This document shows, one piece after another, positions 1 through 11,234 of a stretch of 64,000 bases of DNA. The stretch's first letter is position 1. Every line of letters starts with the position of its first letter. Under the pieces are notes generated by a model. That model was not told the origin of the DNA, searched no databases, and saw only the letters and a list, made by a program, of their open reading frames with translations. Source of the stretch: Fontisubflavum oceani (lineage in GTDB: Bacteria > Pseudomonadota > Alphaproteobacteria > Rhodobacterales > Rhodobacteraceae); contig NZ_CP129111.1 in NCBI RefSeq assembly GCF_030407165.1, positions 3,224,001 through 3,288,000 of the forward strand, given 5' to 3'. A program made the translations under genes and the position numbers.

Positions 1-73
1 AATGATCCATCTGCGCGCGCATGAAGCCCATGCGGTCCGTCGCGCTGGCCATATTGATGATCAGCACGCGCAT
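1..73 (-). CDS. Glycosyltransferase family 25-like protein, 5' fragment
   Basis: Only the first 24 codons lie in the window; the gene runs off the left edge. The N-terminus MRVLIINMASATDRMGFM has the (V/I)xxINMxxxxDR pattern that opens family 25 (LPS-type) glycosyltransferases, as in the two further GT25 genes at 2145-2906 and 3038-3859. The ATG lies 3 bases after the stop of the upstream GT4 gene, so it is the last visible member of a minus-strand operon of sugar transferases. The family call is inferred from the short N-terminus and context only. Confidence 0.6.
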   Translation of the reverse strand, partial: MRVLIINMASATDRMGFMRAQMDH

Positions 74-76
74 GGC

Positions 77-1105
77 TCAGTAGCCGCCATTGAAGATTTC
101 GAAATACTGGTCGAGCACGCGGTCTTTAGTGAATTTCGCTTCAAGCGTCGCTGTGCCTGTGGCCACCAGGTTTGCCGCCAGACCCTCTTCATCCCGAACA
201 CGCTCAATAGCGGCGGCCGTCCCGTCTACGTCATCGATATCAACCAGCAAGCAATCCTGCCCATCGGTTGCGAACCAGCTTGGCCCTTCGGATTTCGTGG
301 AAATCGTCGGCACCTGTGCCTTCCAGCTCTCCAAAATCACATTGCCGAGGGGCTCATGGCGCGATGGCATCACAAACACATTCGCCGCCGCCACATAGTG
401 CATCGGCTCGTCGACCCACCCAAGAAACCGTACCCGCTCGGACATGCCGAGTTCCGCCACCAGCGCTTCCAATTCGGGTCGTTTGTCGCCCTCGCCCAGC
501 AACCAGAGCCAGGCATTCGGGATCTTCGCCGCAGCCCGGATCAACACATCGAAGCCCTTCCGATGCACAAACCGACCTGAGCCGCAGATCACAAAAGCGT
601 CGTCTGGCGTGTTCACACTCACCCGGCTAATCGGGACCGGCGTAATCTCGCGCGCGAAGTTCGAGATAACCAGCGCAGGTTTTTGCCATCCCAAATCGCG
701 ACACGCCCGCGCGATGCCGGGTGTATTCCCGATGATTAGGTCGTTGTACCGGAAATGACGCAAATGCCGTGGATAGTCGCCGAGACGGGTCAGTTTCACC
801 GCTCCAGGATAGTCCGGGATCAGGCGAGACGACCGCGACATCCACGCCATGATGACATCAGGTTGCCAACGCTGGATCATCCGGTGGACCCGCCAGGTCA
901 AAAGAGGCGTCGATATAGACAAGCGGCGATAGTGGTTTTCCATAATCGGACCCAAAGGGGCAATTTCGTCTTTCCAGAGCCGCCCGGGACGGGTCACAAA
1001 ACGCTGCTCCGCGCCGCGCTCGGCAAAGCCCTGAACCAGATTGACGAAAAACCGCTCTGCTCCACCATCCTTTCCGAAATGCATATGGAGGATTTTCTTG
1101 CTCAT
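77..1105 (-). CDS. Glycosyltransferase family 4 (GT-B fold)
   Basis: 342 residues. A retaining glycosyltransferase of the GT4/glycosyl transferases group 1 type, expected to act at the cytoplasmic membrane face on a surface glycan. The N-terminal domain opens with LHMHFGKDGGAERFF, the acceptor-side Rossmann domain with glycine-rich loop. The C-terminal donor domain has GSGRFVHRKGFDVLI, then LLGEGDKRPELEALV, and the EPLGNVILESWKAQVP segment carrying the Ex7E-like motif that binds the nucleotide sugar. Its start codon overlaps the stop of the upstream GT4 by one base (TGATG), so the two are translationally coupled. It is a clear paralogue of that upstream gene (shared RLGDYPRHxRHF). The sugar and acceptor cannot be read from sequence. 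Confidence 0.9.
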   Translation of the reverse strand: MSKKILHMHFGKDGGAERFFVNLVQGFAERGAEQRFVTRPGRLWKDEIAPLGPIMENHYRRLSISTPLLTWRVHRMIQRWQPDVIMAWMSRSSRLIPDYPGAVKLTRLGDYPRHLRHFRYNDLIIGNTPGIARACRDLGWQKPALVISNFAREITPVPISRVSVNTPDDAFVICGSGRFVHRKGFDVLIRAAAKIPNAWLWLLGEGDKRPELEALVAELGMSERVRFLGWVDEPMHYVAAANVFVMPSRHEPLGNVILESWKAQVPTISTKSEGPSWFATDGQDCLLVDIDDVDGTAAAIERVRDEEGLAANLVATGTATLEAKFTKDRVLDQYFEIFNGGY

Positions 1106-2148
1106 CAGAGCTGGCCTGCGCGAATGGCGTCGAAAAGGGTTAGGTATTTGGAAACGATACGGTCCTTGGAAAACTCACGCGTCAACGTTGCCTTCCCTTC
1201 AGCCACCAGCTGCGCGGCCAGCTCCGGCGCATCCGCAATGCGCTGGATGGCCTGCGCGATACCCGCCGCATCATCGATCTCTGTCTTCAGCGCGTCTTTG
1301 CCATCTGTCGCGGCCCAGTCCGGCCCTTCCGACCGGGTGGTGACAACCGGCACGCCGCTGGCCCAGCCCTCCAAAAGCACGTTGCCCAAAGGCTCCTCAC
1401 GACTTGGGACACAGAACACATCTGCCGCAGCGATGTAATCTGTCGTCCGATCCACCCATCCGACAAACCGTGTCCGGGCGCGAAGACCCAACTCATCCAC
1501 CAGAGCCTCCAGCATCGGTCGATCTTCTCCATCGCCCACCAACCAGAGCCAGGCGTCAGGGCACAGAGCTGCGGCGCGGATCAAACTATCCATTCCCTTT
1601 GTCCGAAAAAATCGCCCCGCACCACAGATCAGAAACACCTCCTCTGGCGTGTCAAACCGGGCCCGCGCCACAGGCGTGATCGGATTCTGGGTCGGAAAAT
1701 TCGAGATAATCTCAAGCGGCCCTTCCCAACCGATTTTCCGGCAATGTCTCAGAACCGGCGGGGTGTTGCCGACAATACAATCCAGATGTGTAAAATGGCG
1801 CGTATGGCGGGGATAATCTCCCAATCGCAACACCTTAGCGGCTTTGGGCAGATTGGGGATCAAGCGTGCAGCGGGCGCGCGCCAAGCTAAGATCGCATCG
1901 GGTGCAAATCGCCGGATCTGGCCGCCCAACCGCGCGGCCTGCAGCAAACCGGTCGGGGTTCGGCGGAGAAAGTGCCCCTCCTGCACCGATCCAAACGCGG
2001 CCAATTGATCCCGCCACTCATTGCCGGGACGGATCGCAAACTCCTGCGTGATACCTTCTTCGTGAAAGGCTTGCGCCAAACGGAGGAAGAACCGTTCGGT
2101 TCCGCCGTCCCGACCAAATTGCAGATGAAAGAGCCGGTCGATACTCAT
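1105..2148 (-). CDS. Glycosyltransferase family 4 (GT-B fold), paralogue
   Basis: 347 residues from the ATG at 2148, chosen because the protein then starts MSIDRLFHLQFGRDGG, matching the start of its downstream paralogue, and because this ATG overlaps the stop of the preceding gene (ATGA). The reading frame is open 24 codons further upstream, but that part lies inside the previous gene. Donor-domain motifs are visible: GAGRFFRTKGMDSLI, LVGDGEDRPMLEALV, and REEPLGNVLLEGWASG (Ex7E-like). Probable role: sugar transfer in LPS or exopolysaccharide assembly, with the neighbouring GT25 and GT4 enzymes. The tandem duplicate suggests two successive, similar glycosidic linkages, which is inference. Confidence 0.9.
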   Translation of the reverse strand: MSIDRLFHLQFGRDGGTERFFLRLAQAFHEEGITQEFAIRPGNEWRDQLAAFGSVQEGHFLRRTPTGLLQAARLGGQIRRFAPDAILAWRAPAARLIPNLPKAAKVLRLGDYPRHTRHFTHLDCIVGNTPPVLRHCRKIGWEGPLEIISNFPTQNPITPVARARFDTPEEVFLICGAGRFFRTKGMDSLIRAAALCPDAWLWLVGDGEDRPMLEALVDELGLRARTRFVGWVDRTTDYIAAADVFCVPSREEPLGNVLLEGWASGVPVVTTRSEGPDWAATDGKDALKTEIDDAAGIAQAIQRIADAPELAAQLVAEGKATLTREFSKDRIVSKYLTLFDAIRAGQL

Positions 2149-2906
2149 CTCGAGCGCCCCTTCAGGCGGCTGATATAGAGTCCCGTCATATACCCCACGC
2201 GGTACTTCAATCCGAGCCAAACCCGCGTGAGCAGCGATCTATCATCGCCCCGGCCCGCTTTCCGCCGCACCTCGCCCACCGTCCCGCTGACCGTGTCTTG
2301 CTCCCCGATGGCGATCGGACAGGGCAAGAGCATCGCGACATTAAGATCATACTCCCAGAAAAACTTGTGGTCCTCATCAACAGGGCGGAAAAACGGGCGC
2401 GCCTGATCCGCCAGTTTCTGCGCGCCGGCTTTGGTGATCGCATATCCCAGTGTCGTGCTTGGCACTCGAGTGGGTGTGCCAAGCACGAATCCCTGCCCCA
2501 GATCGCGCGGCGTTCCCCGCAGCTTCACAGGTTTGAAGGAGAACAGCTTGGTCAGATCCCAACCATCGGCATTGGCCGCCAGACGCTCAATCGCCGTTTT
2601 CAGATCCCTGGTGATGCGAAAATCGTCCTCAAGCACGATACCGCCCGGCGCATCACCGGCGGCAATACGCTCCCAAGCCGCGATATGGCTGAGATAACAG
2701 CCAATCTCGGGCGGCACCAACGGGTGTTTGGCACGCCTGCGATTGGTTTCGGCATCATAGACCCCCGCGAGATCAGCCGCCGACAAGGCCCGACCATCCA
2801 CCGCTTCAAGACGAATCCAATCAATGCCGACCGCGTCCAACTCGTCCGCACATCGCGCCAGGCGGCGTGTGTTTTCCGCCATATTGATCACAAATACCGG
2901 CCACAT
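2145..2906 (-). CDS. Glycosyltransferase family 25 (LPS biosynthesis type)
   Basis: 253 residues from the ATG at 2906, where the protein starts MWPVFVINMAENTRRL, the typical family 25 N-terminus. An in-frame extension to 3005 lacks family similarity. The family's acidic motif is present as GGIVLEDDFRI, preceded by EIGCYLSHIAAWERI, which corresponds to the conserved GxxGCxxSH region. GT25 enzymes, such as LOS galactosyltransferases, add hexoses to lipooligosaccharide cores. The gene is divergent from another GT25 (3038-3859) across about 130 bp that must hold both promoters, and it is coupled to the downstream GT4 by ATGA. Confidence 0.87.
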   Translation of the reverse strand: MWPVFVINMAENTRRLARCADELDAVGIDWIRLEAVDGRALSAADLAGVYDAETNRRRAKHPLVPPEIGCYLSHIAAWERIAAGDAPGGIVLEDDFRITRDLKTAIERLAANADGWDLTKLFSFKPVKLRGTPRDLGQGFVLGTPTRVPSTTLGYAITKAGAQKLADQARPFFRPVDEDHKFFWEYDLNVAMLLPCPIAIGEQDTVSGTVGEVRRKAGRGDDRSLLTRVWLGLKYRVGYMTGLYISRLKGRSR

Positions 2907-3037
2907 CTCGAATAGACACCTTGCCTTGCCGCAGCCGGGTCTTGCCGCACACTCAGTTGACCCGATCCACCGCGCCTCTTGTCCCATGCGCAGCCTTTGT
3001 GACACATAGCCGCCAGAACCGCAGAGCGCAAAGCCCC

Positions 3038-3859
3038 ATGCCCCAATCCCTCCCCATCTATGTGATCAATCTGGCCCGCCGCCCCGACCGGCTGAGGCGG
3101 ATTGGCGATCATTTGGCCGCGCGTGGGGTGGCGTTCATCCGGCAAGAGGCCTGCGATGCGACAACCACCCCCGAGGCAGCGATTGCCAGCGTGATCCACA
3201 GCAGCGGCCCTCTTGGGCAACTTGGCCAGGGCGATCGCGCCTGTACCGTCAGTCATAGTTGGGCCTGGCAAGCCTTTCTGGAGAGCGGGGCCAGCCACGC
3301 CCTGTTTCTGGAAGATGACATCTATCTGGCGGAAGACTTGGCATCGGTTCTGGACCACGCGGATTGGATCCCACCGGGCATCGAGGCGGTGAAACTGGAG
3401 AAATTCGGCGCCGGCGCCTCGCGGCTTTTGCTGGGGCCGAAGATTGGCGCGACACCGATGGGCCGCGCTATTCACCGAATGATGTCCCGCCATGTGGGCG
3501 GGGGCGCCTATATCCTCTCGCGCGCTGGTGCCGAGGCCGCACTTGCCTGGCGCGGGAAGATCCGGGTGCCGATTGATCATTTTCTGTTCAATGACACCGT
3601 GTCACCGCTCCGCCGGGCGCTGAAACCCGCGATCATTGTGCCCGCCATGGCGACGCAACGCGCCTATGATTACAACTCTGATATCGCGCCCTTGGGCAAG
3701 GCGGTCCGGCCAAAAGGGTGGCGCAAACGGCTCCGGACGCTCCGGCGCGGTGCCAATGAGGTCAACCAAGCCCCACGTCAAGTGCTGCAATATCTCACCG
3801 GCCAGGCGACACTGGTGGATGTGGCCTTCGCCGAAACCCCACCCGCTCAGAGCCGATAG
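3038..3859 (+). CDS. Glycosyltransferase family 25
   Basis: 273 residues from ATG 3038 (MPQSLPIYVINLARRPDRL). Family 25 features are the INLxxRPDRL opening, AxTVSHSWAWQAFL near residue 70 (the S-H-x-x-W part of the substrate region) and the acidic motif ALFLEDDIYL. The C-terminal third is basic (GWRKRLRTLRRGANE), which may hold the enzyme at the membrane; that is inference. It is transcribed away from the minus-strand glycosyltransferase operon. Its 3' end overlaps the convergent SDR gene by 13 bp. The sugar is unknown. Confidence 0.87.
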   Translation: MPQSLPIYVINLARRPDRLRRIGDHLAARGVAFIRQEACDATTTPEAAIASVIHSSGPLGQLGQGDRACTVSHSWAWQAFLESGASHALFLEDDIYLAEDLASVLDHADWIPPGIEAVKLEKFGAGASRLLLGPKIGATPMGRAIHRMMSRHVGGGAYILSRAGAEAALAWRGKIRVPIDHFLFNDTVSPLRRALKPAIIVPAMATQRAYDYNSDIAPLGKAVRPKGWRKRLRTLRRGANEVNQAPRQVLQYLTGQATLVDVAFAETPPAQSR

Positions 3860-4563
3860 CCGCCCGCCACGGTCAAAACCTGCCCGGTGATGAAGGATGC
3901 CTCGTCGGAGAGCAAAAACGCCACGGCGGCCGCGATATCCTCGGGTCGCCCAATCCGGCCAAGCGGCGTCTCTTCCAAAACCATATCGATGATCTCCTGC
4001 GGGCGCGGCTTCTCCACCCGTTCGATCAGACCTGGGGCCACCGCATTCACACGGATGCCAAGAGGTCCCAGCTCGCGGGCAAATGCCGCTGTCGCGCCGT
4101 CGAGGCCCGCCTTGGTCGCCGTATAGACTGCTGCGCCAACAGGCGGGCGGATCACATTGAGCGAGGAGATATTCACAATCGCGCCGCCCCTCGGCAGCAC
4201 TGCCCGCGCGGCATCCATCATCGCGATGGGCGCGGTGAGGTTCACCTCGATCATGTCACGATGGGCCTCGGTCACGCCGCCATCTGGCCCCTCCGCGACG
4301 CCAGCAGCGTTGCAGACAATCTCATCCAGCCGCCCCGCCTTCGCCGCCACGTCTTTCACAAGCGCCTCGGCAGCACCCGGCTGGCGCAGGTCACAGGGCA
4401 CCGCCTCAACCCGGTCGCCAAGCGTGGCCTCCAGCTCCCGCGCCTCGGCCTCGCGGCTGACATAGGTGAAGACGACCTGCCGCCCGGCGCGCAGCATCCG
4501 TTCGACGATCGCTCGGCCAATGCCACCCGCCCCGCCAGTGATCAAACACACTTGGTCCGTCAT
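3847..4563 (-). CDS. SDR family NAD(P)-dependent oxidoreductase
   Basis: 238 residues from ATG 4563. This is a classical short-chain dehydrogenase/reductase: cofactor loop TGGAGGIG at residues 8-15, NAAG after strand 4, catalytic Ser in VNISSLN, and YTATK (YxxxK). The C-terminal GRIGRPEDIAAAVAFLLSD and FITGQVLTVAGG segment is typical of FabG-like members. VFTYVSREAE after the second strand suggests NADP(H). The start at 4563 places the glycine loop at the usual distance; the longer open frame has no similarity. The substrate is unknown. It lies 32 bp downstream of the DDAH gene on the same strand and may be co-transcribed with it. Confidence 0.9.
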   Translation of the reverse strand: MTDQVCLITGGAGGIGRAIVERMLRAGRQVVFTYVSREAEARELEATLGDRVEAVPCDLRQPGAAEALVKDVAAKAGRLDEIVCNAAGVAEGPDGGVTEAHRDMIEVNLTAPIAMMDAARAVLPRGGAIVNISSLNVIRPPVGAAVYTATKAGLDGATAAFARELGPLGIRVNAVAPGLIERVEKPRPQEIIDMVLEETPLGRIGRPEDIAAAVAFLLSDEASFITGQVLTVAGGYRL

Positions 4564-4595
4564 TTCATCTTCCTCCATTGAAGGCTGCAGATGGC

Positions 4596-5396
4596 TTAGA
4601 CGCCTGACAGCGGCGAATAGCGCAACGACATGCAAGACAGCCCGCCATCCAGCAGTGCGGCCTGGGTCGTTGGCATCGGCCAAATCTCGTAGCCCGCCGC
4701 ATCAAGCCGATCCGCTGTCTGCGAGAACCCGTTCGACAAAAACACCGGCGCATTGAAGCGGATCGCGTTGGCCGCGCCCTCCTCGCCCGGCGCGGTCTCA
4801 ATCACTTTGTAGCCATCGAAACAGCCCGTCGCTGCCAGCCGGGGCGAGGCCAGGATCGTATCGGGGTCCAGAAGGCTGCTTTCGGTCTTGAAATGCAAGA
4901 TCTCGGGCGGCGTCTCGACCATGCGCAGGCGATAGCCCAGATCCTCGACAATCGGGCGCAAAGCCGCCACGCCCGCCGCATCGGTGCGCGCTGACAAGCC
5001 GACCATCACCTCGGTGTCGGAACACAGGATATCGCCGCCATCGACAAACCCGTCGCCGGCGAGATCTCGGACCTCCGGAAACAGGCGGATCAAATCCGGC
5101 CGCAGCATCGCGGCCTCTCCCCGACGGCTTTGTGCTTCGGGCCGCAACATAATCGCCACCCCGTTCAGGCAGAGCGCCGGGTCTTCGATGAACACGCTGT
5201 CGGGGAAGTCTTCTCGCGGTGGTAGAACCGTCACCTCGGCCCCGGTTTTGCGCAAGGCCGCGACATATGCGGCATGCTCTGCGGCAAACAGATCCGCGTC
5301 CGGCGCGCCCCGATCCTCCGCGCGCAACCCATCCGTGACGGATCGGGACGGCGCACGGCAGAGCGCATGGGTGAAGGTAACGGAGTGACCAGCCAT
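4596..5396 (-). CDS. ddaH: Dimethylarginine dimethylaminohydrolase (DDAH family)
   Basis: 266 residues. It should hydrolyse N(omega)-methylated arginines to citrulline and (di)methylamine, as a cytoplasmic guanidino-modifying enzyme. Evidence: the N-terminal FTHALCRAPSRSVTDGLR, the DSVFIEDPALCL segment, GDGFVDGGDIL, the His region ILHFKTESSLL, and the C-terminal GGLSCMSLRYSPL holding the nucleophilic Cys. Length is normal. I chose ATG 5396 because MAGHSVTFTHAL matches the family start. A TTG three codons upstream is possible, and the GGAGG just before the ATG is unusually close. In marine bacteria this activity gives access to methylated arginine as a nitrogen source, which is inference here. 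Confidence 0.9.
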   Translation of the reverse strand: MAGHSVTFTHALCRAPSRSVTDGLRAEDRGAPDADLFAAEHAAYVAALRKTGAEVTVLPPREDFPDSVFIEDPALCLNGVAIMLRPEAQSRRGEAAMLRPDLIRLFPEVRDLAGDGFVDGGDILCSDTEVMVGLSARTDAAGVAALRPIVEDLGYRLRMVETPPEILHFKTESSLLDPDTILASPRLAATGCFDGYKVIETAPGEEGAANAIRFNAPVFLSNGFSQTADRLDAAGYEIWPMPTTQAALLDGGLSCMSLRYSPLSGV

Positions 5397-5442
5397 GACC
5401 TCCAATCTGACCGCAGCCCCCCCGATTGCAAGCCCGAAACGA

Positions 5443-5476
5443 CAACAGCCTCCGGCGGGATCGCCGGAGGCTGTTG
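5443..5476 (-). terminator. Strong hairpin downstream of aconitase
   Basis: A perfect 15-bp inverted repeat (5443-5457 with 5462-5476) and a 4-base loop lie 22 bases beyond the acnA stop. Read on the minus strand, the stem is followed by TCGTTTC, a weak U-tract. The geometry fits an intrinsic terminator for acnA. It also separates acnA from the ddaH/SDR pair, whose first start codon lies 47 bases further on. Confidence 0.85.
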
Positions 5477-5498
5477 CGGGATGTCTTGCGGGCGGTGT

Positions 5499-8189
<2,691 letters not shown>

Positions 8190-8297
8190 GGGGCTAGGCC
8201 TCCCTATAATCCAGTGGAATTGGGTTGGTGCTGCCCCGGCCTATGCCACCAAGATCGGAGCCGATCAAGGCTGATCGGTCGGGGTGCGACACTTTTT

Positions 8298-8313
8298 GTA
8301 TGCAATTGCATAC
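8298..8313. promoter_or_regulatory. 16-bp perfect palindrome between acnA and ccmA
   Basis: GTATGCAATTGCATAC is a perfect dyad in the 235-bp divergent region between acnA and ccmA. Such a perfect 8+8 palindrome outside coding sequence is a good operator candidate. It is about 110 bp from either start codon. I cannot assign the regulator; the site does not match a FNR, Fur or Iron-Rhodo box that I know. Confidence 0.4.
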
Positions 8314-8424
8314 CGTTTTTCAAGATGTATCGCGTTTGGCCCCGAGTGAGTCCGCCATTCTGGCCGCTCTGCCGCAGGTGGCCACCCTTCCCTCGCCCCG
8401 ATCTTTCCGCTACCCCTCGACACG

Positions 8425-9048
8425 ATGCATATGACGGTCACCGATCTGGCCTGCGCACGCGGGTCGCTGCAAGTGCTTGCGGGCGTGTCTTTTACCCTTT
8501 CTCCGGGGCAGGCATTGATCTTGCGTGGGCCAAACGGATCGGGGAAAACGACGTTATTGCGAACCCTTGCGGGGCTAACCCCACCTCTGAGCGGACAGAT
8601 TGAGGCCGCGCCAGACAGCCTCGCCTATGCCGGCCATGCGGACGGATTGAAAGCGCAGTTGAGCGTGGCCGAAAACCTGCGGTTCTGGTCTGGTGTGTTC
8701 GGCAAAACCGGGATCGACGCCGCGATCTCCGCCTTTGATTTGACCGAGCTTTTGGACCGCCCTGCGGGCGAGCTGTCTGCCGGGCAAAAAAGACGCCTCA
8801 GCTTGGCGCGGCTTCTGGTCACAGGACGGCCGATTTGGGGCCTGGACGAGCCAACCGTCTCGCTCGACACGACCAATGTCGCCCGGTTTGCCGCCGCCGT
8901 TCATACCCATCTGGCCGCTGGCGGCAGCGCGATTATCGCTACCCATATCGACCTCGGCCTGCCGCAAGCCGACATCCTCGACATCAGCCCCTTCATTGCC
9001 AAATCTCTGCCCGAGCGTGACCCGTTCAGCGATGAGGCCTTCGCATGA
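8425..9048 (+). CDS. ccmA: Cytochrome c maturation ABC transporter ATP-binding protein CcmA
   Basis: 207 residues. This is the ATPase of the CcmABCD complex that releases holo-CcmE during c-type cytochrome assembly, on the cytoplasmic side of the inner membrane. Motifs: Walker A GPNGSGKTT near residue 37, ABC signature LSAGQKRR, Walker B WGLDEPTVSLD, and the H-loop IIATHIDL. The length matches CcmA/HelA. Either the first ATG or the one six bases later (MTVTDLACARG) could be used. Its stop overlaps the ccmB start (ATGATG). It is first in ccmABCDG, the order of helABCDX in Rhodobacter. Confidence 0.95.
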   Translation: MHMTVTDLACARGSLQVLAGVSFTLSPGQALILRGPNGSGKTTLLRTLAGLTPPLSGQIEAAPDSLAYAGHADGLKAQLSVAENLRFWSGVFGKTGIDAAISAFDLTELLDRPAGELSAGQKRRLSLARLLVTGRPIWGLDEPTVSLDTTNVARFAAAVHTHLAAGGSAIIATHIDLGLPQADILDISPFIAKSLPERDPFSDEAFA

Positions 9049-9701
9049 TGGGTCTGTTCAAACGCGATTTGGCGCTGGCCATCCGGGCGGGCGGTGGTTT
9101 TGGCCTCGGCCTCGCCTTTTTTCTGATCGTGACCGTCTTGGTGCCCTTTGGGGTCGGCCCGAATACGGGCGTTTTGTCCACCATCGCCCCCGGCATCCTC
9201 TGGCTCGGCGCGCTCCTTGCCTGTCTCTTGTCGCTTGATCGCGTCTTTCAACTCGATTGGGAGGACGGCTCGCTTGATCTGCTTGCCACCTCCCCCTGCC
9301 GCTGGAAAATGTCGCGGCGGTGAAGGCCCTGGCGCATTGGGTGACAACCGGCCTGCCACTTGTTGTGGCCGCGCCGATCCTTGGCCTCCTTTTGAACCTG
9401 CCCGCGCCCGGCTATGGCTGGCTCATGGCGTCCCTGGCCATCGGCACCCCCGCGCTCAGCGCCATCGGGACATTTGGTGCCCGCGCTCACCGTGGGGTTG
9501 AAACGCGGCGGGCTGCTTTTGTCGCTGCTTGTCCTGCCGCTCTATGTCCCGACCCTGATCTTCGGCGCCTTGGTGGTCACGCGCGGCGGCGCAGGCCTTG
9601 ACGCCATGACCCCGCTGGCGCTTCTGGCCGGTATCACTTTGGTCACGATCGCCACCCTGCCCTTCGCCGCCGCCGCCGCCCTCCGCGTCAATCTGCGCTA
9701 G
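9045..9701 (+). CDS. ccmB: Heme exporter CcmB, frame broken twice
   Basis: Integral membrane subunit of CcmABCD. The expected 218 residues are all present but spread over two frames. MMGLFKRDLALAIRAGGGF to LDLLATSP is in frame 1. The run of five C at 9292-9296 appears to have lost one base, after which LPLENVAAVKALAHW continues in another frame. One extra C at 9480-9482 then restores the first frame, giving ALTVGLKRGG to AAAALRVNLR. The two shifts compensate and both sit in C runs. An essential gene in an otherwise intact ccm operon argues for sequence error, although a true double frameshift is possible. Six hydrophobic helices are expected from the family and agree with the residues seen. 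Confidence 0.88.
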
Positions 9702-9757
9702 CCCTGCGCGCCCTTGGCATATTGTGAGCGCTCACAGCCCCGCCTACATTCGCGCCC

Positions 9758-10486
9758 ATGTCGTTCTGGGAATACGCAAATCCGCGAAAATTCATGGCGC
9801 TTTCGAGCGCTCTTTTGCCATGGGTCGCAGGCATCGCGGCGCTCTGCTTGGGCGTCGGGCTGATCTGGGGCTTTTTCTTCACACCGGATGATTTCCGTCA
9901 GGGGTCGACGGTGAAAATCATCTATCTGCACGTGCCTGCGGCGCTCATGGCGATCAACGCCTGGTTGATGATGCTGATCACCTCCTTGGTCTGGGTGATC
10001 CGGCGCCACCATGTGAGCGCCTTGGCCGCCAAGGCCGCCGCGCCCGTCGGTATGGTGTTTACGCTCATCGCGCTTTTCACCGGCGCGGTCTGGGGCCAGC
10101 CGATGTGGGGCACCTGGTGGGAATGGGACCCGCGCCTGACCTCCTTCTTGATCCTGTTCCTGTTCTATCTTGGCTACATGGCCCTTTGGGAGGCGATCGA
10201 GAACCCCGATAGCGCGGCTGATCTAACGGCGGTGCTGTGCCTCGTGGGATCGGTTTTTGCGATCATTTCCCGCTATGCGCTGCTCTTCTGGAACCAGGGT
10301 TTGCATCAGGGCGCGACACTCTCCTTGGATGCGGAGCAAAACATCTCAAATGTGTTCTGGTATCCGCTGGTCATCTGCATAGCCGGTTTCGGGTTTTTGT
10401 TCCTTGCCCTCGTGCTGTATCGCACCCAAACCGAAATTCGCGCGCGGCGGCTGAAGGCGCTGATTGCGCAAGAGAGGATGGCGTGA
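9758..10486 (+). CDS. ccmC: Heme exporter protein CcmC
   Basis: 242 residues and six predicted membrane helices. It delivers heme to CcmE on the periplasmic side. The diagnostic tryptophan-rich motif WGTWWEWDPRLT is present near residue 120. The two flanking heme-ligand histidines of the family are seen in IIYLHVPAA (before) and in the third periplasmic loop region NQGLHQGAT (after). It is separated from ccmB by 56 bp and overlaps ccmD by one base (TGATG). The frame is intact. Confidence 0.96.
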   Translation: MSFWEYANPRKFMALSSALLPWVAGIAALCLGVGLIWGFFFTPDDFRQGSTVKIIYLHVPAALMAINAWLMMLITSLVWVIRRHHVSALAAKAAAPVGMVFTLIALFTGAVWGQPMWGTWWEWDPRLTSFLILFLFYLGYMALWEAIENPDSAADLTAVLCLVGSVFAIISRYALLFWNQGLHQGATLSLDAEQNISNVFWYPLVICIAGFGFLFLALVLYRTQTEIRARRLKALIAQERMA

Positions 10487-10641
10487 TGCCGGATTTAGGC
10501 CGATACGCAACAGAGGTTTTGTCCGCCTATGCGGGGTCTCTGGCGCTGTTGATCTTGGTTGTTGTCGTCTCTATTTGGCAGGCACGACGGGTTCAGAGGC
10601 GGCTGAACTCTGTCGAAGAACGACGCGGGAAATCCACATGA
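10486..10641 (+). CDS. ccmD: Heme exporter protein CcmD
   Basis: A 51-residue single-helix protein, MPDLGRYATEVLSAYAGSLA followed by LLILVVVVSIWQARR and a charged C-terminus. This is exactly the CcmD pattern: Y-x-x-x-V-x-x-A/S-Y before one transmembrane helix, then a basic cytoplasmic tail. CcmD holds CcmE to CcmC and CcmAB. Its start overlaps the ccmC stop (TGATG) and its stop overlaps the ccmG start (ATGA), so translation of the three is coupled. Confidence 0.93.
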   Translation: MPDLGRYATEVLSAYAGSLALLILVVVVSIWQARRVQRRLNSVEERRGKST

Positions 10642-11234
10642 AAGTCAATTGGTTGATGGTTCTGCCCGTGGTGTTGACCGTGGGGTTCTTCGGGATCGCA
10701 GGCGTTCAGCTGATGATGAATCAGGACGATCTGCAGCATGGCGTGGACACGATGGCCTTGCGCTCGGCCCAAGAAGGACGCCCCGCGCCAACCCTGGAAC
10801 TCGCGCCGCTTGAGGGATCCGAGCTTCTGCGTCGGGAGGATCTTGAGGGGAATGGTCTCATCATCGTGAATTTTTGGGCGAGCTGGTGCCCACCTTGCCG
10901 TGCGGAGCACCCGGTTCTGACCGAGCTGGCCGAAGCCGGAAATCCGCTCTTCGGGGTTAACTACCGGGATCGATACGATCAGGCGCTGGCGTTTTTGGAC
11001 GAGCTTGGCAATCCCTATGACAGGATCGGGCGGGATGAGTTGGCCCATAACGGTCGGGATTGGGGGGTCGTCGCCATGCCGGAAACCTTCTTCATCAATG
11101 ATGACGGTGTCGTGGTCTACCATTTCCGCGGGCCTGTTCTGGCCCGCTCGTTGGAGAACCAGATCCTCCCGGCTCTTGAGGCGGCCGGCTATACTCTGGC
11201 CATAGACACCAGCGACGCAGCCTCTGATAGCTAG
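10638..11234 (+). CDS. ccmG: Thiol:disulfide interchange protein CcmG (DsbE/HelX)
   Basis: 198 residues: an N-terminal signal anchor (residues 5-26) and a periplasmic thioredoxin fold with active site WCPPC at residues 83-87 (FWASWCPPCRAEHP). The cis-proline region is VVAMPETFFIND, and the GVNYRDRYDQAL loop is typical of CcmG. It keeps apocytochrome c cysteines reduced for heme attachment. It is the last gene of the ccmABCDG operon. ccmE, ccmF and ccmH are not nearby and must lie elsewhere. Confidence 0.95.
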   Translation: MKVNWLMVLPVVLTVGFFGIAGVQLMMNQDDLQHGVDTMALRSAQEGRPAPTLELAPLEGSELLRREDLEGNGLIIVNFWASWCPPCRAEHPVLTELAEAGNPLFGVNYRDRYDQALAFLDELGNPYDRIGRDELAHNGRDWGVVAMPETFFINDDGVVVYHFRGPVLARSLENQILPALEAAGYTLAIDTSDAASDS

